Of a stretch of 7,367 nt of DNA, positions 1 to 4,837 are shown one piece after another. The position numbers were made by a program, and so were the translations under genes. Numbering within the stretch: the stretch's first letter is position 1; the number at the start of each line of letters is the position of its first letter. The notes under the pieces are model-generated. The model ran no database searches and had not been told where the DNA came from. It was given only the letters and a program-made list of their open reading frames with translations. This DNA is from Eubacteriales Family XIII. Incertae Sedis bacterium (GTDB taxonomy: Bacteria > Bacillota > Clostridia > Peptostreptococcales > Anaerovoracaceae), in NCBI GenBank assembly GCA_031272745.1, contig JAISTF010000068.1:1-7367 (forward strand). The letters run 5' to 3'.

Positions 1-1257
1 GACTACGTGAAAAACGTGAACAAATACATCCCCGTCCCCGCCATCGTGACCCAGATGCGCCACCGCGTCGAGGAGCGGATGAACAAGCTCAAGGACTACT
101 CCGAAACCACCCCCCTCAACGCAGTGGAAATGCACGATCAGGCCGGCGCCCGGATCGGCGTGATCGCCTCGGGCATTTCCTATCGCTACGCGAAGGAGGT
201 CTTCGGCGACACGGCCTGCTACTTGAAACTCGGATTCACGAACCCCCTGCCGGAGAAAAAAATCACAGATTTCGCGAAACAGTTCGACACGCTCTACGTT
301 ATTGAAGAAAACGATCCCTACATCGAGGACAAGGTCCGCGCGCTCGGATTCTCGGACAAAGTAAGGGGCTACGGCTTCTTCCCGTACACGGGCGAGAGGA
401 CGGCCGACGTGCTCCGGAAGGCCATCTACGGCGAGACCAAGCCGACGCTCGCCTACGACGAAACAAAGGCCGTGCCGCGCCCCCCGGCGCTCTGCGCGGG
501 CTGCCCGCACAGGGGCTTCTTCTACCGGCTCGGCAAGCGCAAGGACGTCATCATGAGCGGCGACATCGGCTGCTACGCGCTGTCGTTCGCGCCGCCGTAC
601 AATTCGATGGACGTCAGCCTGTGCATGGGCGCGAGCTTCTCGATGGGGCACGGGATGCAGCAGGTCATCGACCGCAAGGAGGCGCCGGACAAACGCGTCG
701 TCGCCTTCCTCGGCGACTCGACATTTTTCCACACGGGCGTGAACTCGCTGATCGGCACGGCGTACAACGGCAGCCGCACGGTCAGCGTCATCCTCGACAA
801 CCGCATCACGGGCATGACGGGGCACCAGCAAAACCCCGGGACGGGCTTCACGCTGCAGGGCAGGCCCGCGAAGGAGCTCGACATCGAGGCGCTCGTGCGC
901 GCCTGCGGCATCGACCACATCTTCAAGATCGACCCCAACGACCTCGCGGCCGTGGACAAGGCGCTGGACGACGCGCTCGCGCTGGACGCGCCGTCCGTCA
1001 TCATCACGCGCTGGCCCTGCGTGCTCAAAAAGCTCTCGGCGGAGGACAAGGAGGAGTTCCAGGGCGTCTTCCAATCCAAGTGCAAGGTCGATCCGGAGAC
1101 GTGCATCGGCTGCAAGCTGTGCACGAAGACGGGCTGCCCCGCGATCTCGTTTGACGCGGAGGCGAAGAAGGCGCAGATCGACCCCGCGTCCTGCGTGGGT
1201 TGCGAGGTCTGCGTCCAGGTCTGCCCGAAGCAGGCGATCGCGAAGGAGGTGCGGTGA
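1..1257 (+). CDS. iorA: Indolepyruvate:ferredoxin oxidoreductase, alpha subunit (3' part; 5' end outside window)
   Basis: This is the catalytic subunit of the enzyme that oxidatively decarboxylates aryl-2-oxoacids made by transamination of Trp, Phe and Tyr to aryl-acetyl-CoA, reducing ferredoxin in the cytoplasm. The frame is open from base 1, and a GTG at 7 is internal. About 418 residues are visible of a family that usually has about 600, so the N-terminal pyruvate-oxidoreductase-type domain is missing. Visible parts, in order, are a middle domain with GFTNPLP and VIEENDP, then the thiamine-diphosphate domain. The latter has ALCAGCPHRG, GDIGCY (559-576), GDS (712-720) with the matching LDN about 28 codons later (793-801), and TGMTGHQ. 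A C-terminal two-cluster ferredoxin domain follows. Its first set of Cys codons is at 1102, 1111, 1120 and 1135, spaced C-x2-C-x2-C-x4-C-P. The second set is at 1192, 1201, 1210 and 1222. All cluster ligands are present. The stop lies 1 nt before iorB. Confidence 0.96.
   Translation, partial: DYVKNVNKYIPVPAIVTQMRHRVEERMNKLKDYSETTPLNAVEMHDQAGARIGVIASGISYRYAKEVFGDTACYLKLGFTNPLPEKKITDFAKQFDTLYVIEENDPYIEDKVRALGFSDKVRGYGFFPYTGERTADVLRKAIYGETKPTLAYDETKAVPRPPALCAGCPHRGFFYRLGKRKDVIMSGDIGCYALSFAPPYNSMDVSLCMGASFSMGHGMQQVIDRKEAPDKRVVAFLGDSTFFHTGVNSLIGTAYNGSRTVSVILDNRITGMTGHQQNPGTGFTLQGRPAKELDIEALVRACGIDHIFKIDPNDLAAVDKALDDALALDAPSVIITRWPCVLKKLSAEDKEEFQGVFQSKCKVDPETCIGCKLCTKTGCPAISFDAEAKKAQIDPASCVGCEVCVQVCPKQAIAKEVR
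1243..1250 (+). promoter_or_regulatory. Ribosome binding site of iorB
   Basis: AAGGAGGT lies inside the last codons of iorA, 8 nt before the ATG at 1259. It is a full match to the anti-Shine-Dalgarno sequence. It decides the iorB start against an upstream in-frame ATG at 1151, whose extra 36 residues are an arginine-rich shadow of the iorA ferredoxin domain. Confidence 0.9.
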
Positions 1258-1258
1258 C

Positions 1259-1840
1259 ATGGCGGATACGAAGAGCATACTGTTGGTCGGCGTCGGCGGG
1301 CAGGGCACGATCCTTGCGAGCAAGCTGCTCACGATCGGCCTCATGGAAAAGGGCTACGACGTGAAGATGAGCGAGATCCACGGCATGGCGCAGCGTGGCG
1401 GCTCGGTGTCGTCGCAGGTGCGTTACGGCGCGGAGGTGCAGTCGCCCGTCATCGAGCTCGGCGACGCGGACATCCTCGTCTCGTTCGAGAAGATGGAGGC
1501 CCTGCGCTGGCTCGAATACCTGAAGCCTTCGGGCAGCGTCGTCGTCAACGACGCGCAGATCGACTCGACGCCGATCCTCACGGGCGAGGCATCGTACCCG
1601 CAGGACGTCATCGAGGAAATCGAAAAGGCGGGCGTGCCCGTCACGGTGCTCGACGCGACGGCGGCGGCGCTCGCCCTCGGCAACCCGAAGGTGATGAACG
1701 TCATCCTGCTCGGCGCGACGGTCAAGTCGATGGCGCTCACGGACATCGACTGGGAGGCCATCGTCCGCGAAAACGTCCCCGCGAAGCTGGCGGATCTCAA
1801 CGTAGAGGCGCTGCGCACGGGGATGGGCCTGGTGCAATAA
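1259..1840 (+). CDS. iorB: Indolepyruvate:ferredoxin oxidoreductase, beta subunit
   Basis: This is the small partner of IorA, with the fold of the gamma domain of pyruvate:ferredoxin oxidoreductases; in this family it completes the active enzyme. The product is 193 residues, the usual IorB length (about 190-200). It opens with a beta strand and glycine loop, ILLVGVGGQG (residues 7-16). The conserved IHGMAQRGGSV segment with SSQVRYG follows near residues 41-60, then the DILVSFEKMEALR stretch typical of this subunit. The ATG at 1259 is supported by a perfect ribosome binding site and by the GVGGQG motif beginning at its usual distance from the N-terminus. It starts 1 nt after the iorA stop and ends 2 nt before the kinase gene, so the three are co-transcribed and probably translationally coupled. 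No residue looks missing. Confidence 0.96.
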   Translation: MADTKSILLVGVGGQGTILASKLLTIGLMEKGYDVKMSEIHGMAQRGGSVSSQVRYGAEVQSPVIELGDADILVSFEKMEALRWLEYLKPSGSVVVNDAQIDSTPILTGEASYPQDVIEEIEKAGVPVTVLDATAAALALGNPKVMNVILLGATVKSMALTDIDWEAIVRENVPAKLADLNVEALRTGMGLVQ

Positions 1841-1842
1841 CG

Positions 1843-2904
1843 ATGGGCAAGCGAATCTTGGTCATCAATCCCGGCTCGACCTCTACGAAAGTCGCGATGT
1901 ACGACGACGAGTCGCGGCTGTGGGACGCGTCGATCGAGCATTCCTTGGAGGATTTGAAGCCGTTTCCGACCATCCTGGACCAGGTGGACATGCGGTTCCG
2001 GCTCGTCGAGGAGACGATGCGCGCGCAGGGCTACGACGCGAAGGACCTCGACGCGGTCGTCTCGCGCGGCGGCCCCTTCGCGACGGTGGAGAGCGGCGCC
2101 TACGAAATCGGCGAGGCGATGCTCGAAAAGATGCGCACCGACCCGATCGACAACCACGCGTCGAACACCGGCATGGAGATCGCCTACCGCATCGGGCGGG
2201 AGGCGGGCATCCCCGCCTACATTTACGACGCGGTGACGGTCGACGAGATGCTGCCCGTCTGCCGCGTCGTCGGCATGAAGGGCATGGCGCGGCGCGGGCA
2301 GGGGCACAACCTCAACATGCGCGCCTCCGCGCTCAGGCTCTGCCGCGAGCAAGGCTGGGACTATGCGGAGAAGACGATCCTCGTGGCGCACCTCGGCGGG
2401 GGCATCTCCCTGAGCATCCACCAGAACGGGCGCATCGTCGACATGATCAGCGACGACGAGGGGCCGTTTGCGCCGGAGCGCGCGGGCGGCCTGCCGAATT
2501 TCCAGCTCATCGACCTGTGCTTCTCCGAAGGCATGACGCGCGCGGAGGTCCTGCGCAGGTTCCAGCGCGCGGGCGGGCTCATCTCGCTGCTCGGCACGGC
2601 GGACCTGCGGGAGGTCGGCCGCCGCGTGGACGGGGGCGACGCGGAGGCGGCGCTCGTCTACGAGGCGATGGCGCTGTCGGTCGCGAAAAACCTCGCGAAG
2701 CTCGCGCCCGTCGCATGCGGCCGCATCGACGCCGTCGTGCTGACGGGCGGCATCGCGCAGTCGGAGCGGTTCACGGGGCTGGTCAAGGAGCGGGCGGGGT
2801 TCCTCGCGCCGGTCTACGTGCTGCCAGGGGAAAACGAGATGGAAGCGCTCGCACTCGGCGCCCTGCGCGTGCTGCGCGGGGAGGAGGCGGCGAAGGCGTA
2901 TTGA
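1843..2904 (+). CDS. buk: Butyrate kinase family acyl kinase
   Basis: This cytoplasmic kinase of the acetate/butyrate kinase superfamily interconverts an acyl phosphate plus ADP with the free acid plus ATP. Length is 353 residues, normal for butyrate kinase (about 355) and shorter than acetate kinase (about 400). Visible motifs are NPGSTSTK (residues 9-16), SRGGPF (74-79), HASN (105-108), AHLGGGIS (182-189), GPFAPERAGG (207-216), TGGIA (301-305) and PGENEMEALALGALRVLRGEE (starts 328). The last is a butyrate-kinase hallmark. The start is only 2 nt after iorB, with a weak ribosome site (GGTG, 1831-1834), so translational coupling to iorB is likely. Being directly behind iorAB suggests that its natural substrate may be an aryl-acetyl or branched-chain acyl phosphate rather than butyryl phosphate; this is inference. 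The segment around residues 139-160 (VCRVVGMKGMARRGQGHNLN) differs from the family form I remember. No phosphotransacylase gene is visible. Confidence 0.93.
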   Translation: MGKRILVINPGSTSTKVAMYDDESRLWDASIEHSLEDLKPFPTILDQVDMRFRLVEETMRAQGYDAKDLDAVVSRGGPFATVESGAYEIGEAMLEKMRTDPIDNHASNTGMEIAYRIGREAGIPAYIYDAVTVDEMLPVCRVVGMKGMARRGQGHNLNMRASALRLCREQGWDYAEKTILVAHLGGGISLSIHQNGRIVDMISDDEGPFAPERAGGLPNFQLIDLCFSEGMTRAEVLRRFQRAGGLISLLGTADLREVGRRVDGGDAEAALVYEAMALSVAKNLAKLAPVACGRIDAVVLTGGIAQSERFTGLVKERAGFLAPVYVLPGENEMEALALGALRVLRGEEAAKAY

Positions 2905-2946
2905 CGCCCCCGCGGCCCCTGCGGGCTGGCTGCCTGCGCAGCACGC
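2905..2946. other. Convergent intergenic spacer, possible weak bidirectional terminator
   Basis: This 42-nt gap separates the stops of buk (+) and the HxlR gene (-). It holds two small GC-rich dyads. One has arms CCCGC (2909-2913) and GCGGG (2921-2925) around a 7-nt loop. The other has arms GCTGC (2929-2933) and GCAGC (2938-2942) around a 4-nt loop. Neither is followed by a T run on either strand, so intrinsic termination is only a guess from position. Confidence 0.3.
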
Positions 2947-3315
2947 TCAGCTCTCTTCGTGGTATCTGAAGGACAGGGGCGCGACCTCGATGTCCCGCTC
3001 GCGCAGCCGGGCGAGGCTCCAGCGGTAGATCAGGTCGAAGATGGGCCTGAGCTCCTCGCCGGCGGGCGTGAGGGAGTATTCGACGCGCGGCGGCACCTCG
3101 GGGAAGACCTCCCGCGTGATGATGCCGTCGCGCTCCAGCTCGCGCAGCTGCTGCAGGAGCATCTTCTCGGACACGCCGAGGATGCGCCTGGTCTCGTTGA
3201 AGCGGATTTTCTCCTTGAAAAACAGCCCGCGCAGGATGTACGGCTTCCATTTGCCGCCGAGTACGCCGTAGAAATAGTCGTAGGGCCGGATGCCGGGGTC
3301 GTGCTCGTTTTTCAT
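2947..3315 (-). CDS. HxlR-family winged helix-turn-helix transcriptional regulator
   Basis: This small DNA-binding regulator has 122 residues, typical for the HxlR/YodB/HypR family. Family hallmarks are GGKWKPYILRGL (residues 20-31), RFNETRRILGVSEKMLLQQLRELERDG (starts 38; the recognition helix lies in this stretch) and the wing EVPPRVEYSLTPAGEEL (73-89). These regulators bind as dimers to inverted repeats, usually next to their own gene. Start: ATG (complement of 3313-3315) with GAGGAGGT (complement of 3324-3331) 8 nt upstream. It is transcribed away from the carrier-hydrolase-carrier genes and shares a 191-nt intergenic region with them, so these genes and itself are the likely targets. The protein contains no cysteine at all. 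The N-terminal Cys used by thiol-sensing members is therefore absent, which argues against redox sensing; a bound ligand is more likely, but none can be named. Confidence 0.93.
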   Translation of the reverse strand: MKNEHDPGIRPYDYFYGVLGGKWKPYILRGLFFKEKIRFNETRRILGVSEKMLLQQLRELERDGIITREVFPEVPPRVEYSLTPAGEELRPIFDLIYRWSLARLRERDIEVAPLSFRYHEES

Positions 3316-3397
3316 GGCGGGGGACCTCCTCTTCTCTTCTCCCGGGCCTTGCGATGCCGGTAACCATTTGGTGTCTTACTTACTTCAAAGTGCGTTC

Positions 3398-3425
3398 TTG
3401 TTTTCTGTTTTGAACGGCATAAACT
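3398..3425 (+). promoter_or_regulatory. Possible sigma-70-type promoter for the MFS-hydrolase operon
   Basis: TTGTTT (3398-3403) and TAAACT (3420-3425) are separated by 16 nt, resembling -35 and -10 boxes (each 4 of 6 matches to TTGACA/TATAAT). Transcription would then start near 3432, just before the large inverted repeat, a position where a bound repressor could block it. An alternative pair is TTGAAC (3410-3415) with TAAGGA (3433-3438), spacing 17. Neither is strong, so this is a suggestion only. Confidence 0.3.
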
Positions 3426-3442
3426 GATACCGTAAGGATACC
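3426..3442 (+). repeat. Direct repeat of GATACC, 11-nt period
   Basis: GATACC occurs at 3426-3431 and again at 3437-3442, start to start 11 nt, about one helical turn. The second copy overlaps the left arm of the large inverted repeat (shared CC at 3441-3442). It may be part of the same protein-binding region, or chance. Confidence 0.4.
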
Positions 3443-3469
3443 ATACTTGCGGGACGTTTGCAGGTATGG
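3441..3469. promoter_or_regulatory. Inverted repeat, candidate HxlR operator (or leader hairpin)
   Basis: The left arm CCATACTTGC (3441-3450) and right arm GCAGGTATGG (3460-3469) are complementary at 9 of 10 positions. The one mismatch (T3447 opposite G3463) is a G-U wobble in RNA. A 9-nt spacer separates the arms. As DNA, the half-site centres are 19 bp apart, about two helical turns, which suits a dimeric winged-helix regulator. It ends 37 nt before the MFS start codon. As RNA it could form a 10-bp stem in the leader, but with no T run after it, it does not look like a terminator. Confidence 0.6.
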
Positions 3470-3490
3470 CGGGGAAGGGAATCAAGGAGT

Positions 3491-3498
3491 GAGGAGGG
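3491..3498 (+). promoter_or_regulatory. Ribosome binding site of the MFS gene
   Basis: GAGGAGGG lies 8 nt before the ATG at 3507. It selects this ATG over the upstream TTG at 3447 and over the in-frame ATGs at 3522 and 3534, which lack such spacing. Confidence 0.85.
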
Positions 3499-3506
3499 AT
3501 TTTGTC

Positions 3507-4811
3507 ATGGAAGGTCAGCAAATGAAAACGCGGATGAACGACTTCGGAAGAAAAGGATGGGCCATTGTCATCTTTGTCTTGTTCATCTATTTGTTCTCTA
3601 GCACGGCGGGCGACACGCTGAACGTGACGGCCGAGTTTCTCGCGATGCACCTCGGCATGGACAGCGGCAACGCGCTGCTCATGATGTTCGCGATCGGCGG
3701 CTTCCTCGGCGTGCCGGTCTCGCTCGTCTTCGGCCTGATCGTCGCGAAGTTCAAGGTGAAATGGCCGACGGTCATCCTGTTTTTCGTCTACGCGGTGATC
3801 TGGCTTGTCAACGGGCTGGCGACGAGCTTCGCGCTGTGCGCGGCGATGCTCATCCTGCTCTCGGCGATCTCCAACGCGGTCAACTTGATCTCGACGCAGC
3901 AGATCATGAACAACTGGTTTCCGAAGAAGAAGGGCATCGCGCTCGGCATCTCGACGGCGGGCATGCCGCTCTCCGGCGCCGTGATGGTCTTCGTCTTCCA
4001 GCGCATGATCCTTGGCACGGGCATCAGCGCGCCGTACTACCTGATGTTCGCCGTCTGCATCGTCCTCGCGCTGCTCACGGCCTTCTGGTTCAAAAACTAC
4101 CCCGAGGAGGCGGGCGCGTTCCCGGACAACGAGCCGATCTCGGACGCGCAGATCGCGAAAAACCTGGAAGAACTCGACAGCTACCGCTCGCCGTTCACGG
4201 TCGGCCGCCTGTTCCGCACGAAGCAGTTCTGGCAGATCGTCGTCATCTTCAGCTTCCTGTTCATCGGGCTGATCGGGCTGCTGCAGCAGATGGTGCCGCG
4301 GCTCATGGCGGTCGGGCTCGACCAGACCCAGTCGATCGGCTGGCTCACCATCGCGTCGATCGTCGGCATCCCCATGTCCTACGTGTGGGGCCTGATCGAC
4401 CAGAAGGTCGGCACGAAGCCCGCGGTGCGCACGTTTGCGCTGCTGTGGACGATCATGATGATCCTCTCGGCGGTCGGTTCCGGGCTCGCGAGCCTGCCGA
4501 TCTCCGTCGTGTCCGTCGTCTTCCTGTCGTGCATGCACGGCGGCATGGCAAACCTCATGCCGTCGATGATCATCCAGGTCTTCGGGCGCTTCGACTTCGT
4601 GGCGGCAAACAAGCTTGTCGTCCCGTTCGTCGTGGGCATCCGCATGTCGTCCCTGCTGATCATCCCGGTCATGCTCGGCATGGCCGGGCTCGGCAACGAG
4701 ACGATCGGCTTCCGCAACGTGTTCCTGATTTTCGCCGTGCTGGCCGTGATCGCGTTCGCGACGGCCTGCGCGATCAAAACGGACTGCATCGGGAAAGTGG
4801 CCGAAGAATAG
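3507..4811 (+). CDS. MFS (major facilitator) transporter, probable organic-acid carrier
   Basis: This inner-membrane secondary carrier has 434 residues, the usual size for a 12-helix MFS protein. Hydrophobic segments are visible at roughly residues 18-34, 55-80, 87-105, 107-128, 144-165, 176-195, 242-262, 276-298, 307-327, 331-355, 368-392 and 402-423. A hydrophilic central loop (196-241, with NYPEEAGAFPDNEPIS) splits them six and six. The loop between helices 4 and 5 has NNWFPKKKGIALGIS (residues 135-149), a signature shared with OxlT-like and related organic-anion carriers. FGLIVAKFKVKW (75-86), between helices 2 and 3, stands where the MFS signature loop lies. No signal peptide is expected. 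It is first gene of the probable operon with the hydrolase (26 nt downstream). Substrate is unknown; a carboxylate or the hydrolase's substrate or product would fit the context. Confidence 0.92.
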   Translation: MEGQQMKTRMNDFGRKGWAIVIFVLFIYLFSSTAGDTLNVTAEFLAMHLGMDSGNALLMMFAIGGFLGVPVSLVFGLIVAKFKVKWPTVILFFVYAVIWLVNGLATSFALCAAMLILLSAISNAVNLISTQQIMNNWFPKKKGIALGISTAGMPLSGAVMVFVFQRMILGTGISAPYYLMFAVCIVLALLTAFWFKNYPEEAGAFPDNEPISDAQIAKNLEELDSYRSPFTVGRLFRTKQFWQIVVIFSFLFIGLIGLLQQMVPRLMAVGLDQTQSIGWLTIASIVGIPMSYVWGLIDQKVGTKPAVRTFALLWTIMMILSAVGSGLASLPISVVSVVFLSCMHGGMANLMPSMIIQVFGRFDFVAANKLVVPFVVGIRMSSLLIIPVMLGMAGLGNETIGFRNVFLIFAVLAVIAFATACAIKTDCIGKVAEE

Positions 4812-4813
4812 GG

Positions 4814-4830
4814 GAACAGGAGAACAGGAG
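4814..4830 (+). promoter_or_regulatory. Hydrolase ribosome binding site within a tandem 8-bp repeat
   Basis: GAACAGGA occurs twice in tandem (4814-4821 and 4822-4829) directly after the MFS stop codon. The second copy plus the next base gives AGGAG (4826-4830), 7 nt before the ATG at 4838, and serves as ribosome binding site. This site fixes the hydrolase start. The first copy gives another AGGAG-like match 8 nt further upstream. Confidence 0.75.
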
Positions 4831-4837
4831 AGGCAAC

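Larger units (their letters stand above)
3316..3506. promoter_or_regulatory. Divergent intergenic control region between the HxlR gene and the MFS gene
   Basis: This 191-nt region has no gene. From about 3360 to 3450 it is clearly richer in A and T than the flanking genes, as expected for promoters in a GC-rich genome. It contains the ribosome sites of both flanking genes, a tract with TTACTTACTT (3376-3385), the short dyad ACTT-CA-AAGT (3382-3391), GATACC direct repeats, and a strong inverted repeat at 3441-3469. A TTG at 3447 is in frame with the MFS gene but lies inside that repeat and has no ribosome site, so it is not taken as the start. Confidence 0.75.

Noticed and set aside
2905..2946. 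Strong intrinsic terminator between buk and the HxlR gene
   Set aside because: Only two 5-bp stems are visible and no T run follows on either strand; kept only as a low-confidence spacer feature.
1920..2969. 349-codon forward frame overlapping the kinase gene
   Set aside because: It is an Arg/Gly/Ala-rich frame shadow of buk, which has full family motifs in its own frame.
3447..3506. TTG start giving the MFS protein 20 extra residues
   Set aside because: It lies inside the inverted repeat without a ribosome site, whereas ATG 3507 has GAGGAGGG at 8 nt and leads directly into helix 1.
3761..4837. In-frame 359-codon extension upstream of the hydrolase ATG
   Set aside because: It overlaps the MFS gene in another frame, is rich in Arg, Ala, Gly and His without any motif, and the ATG at 4838 has its own ribosome site.
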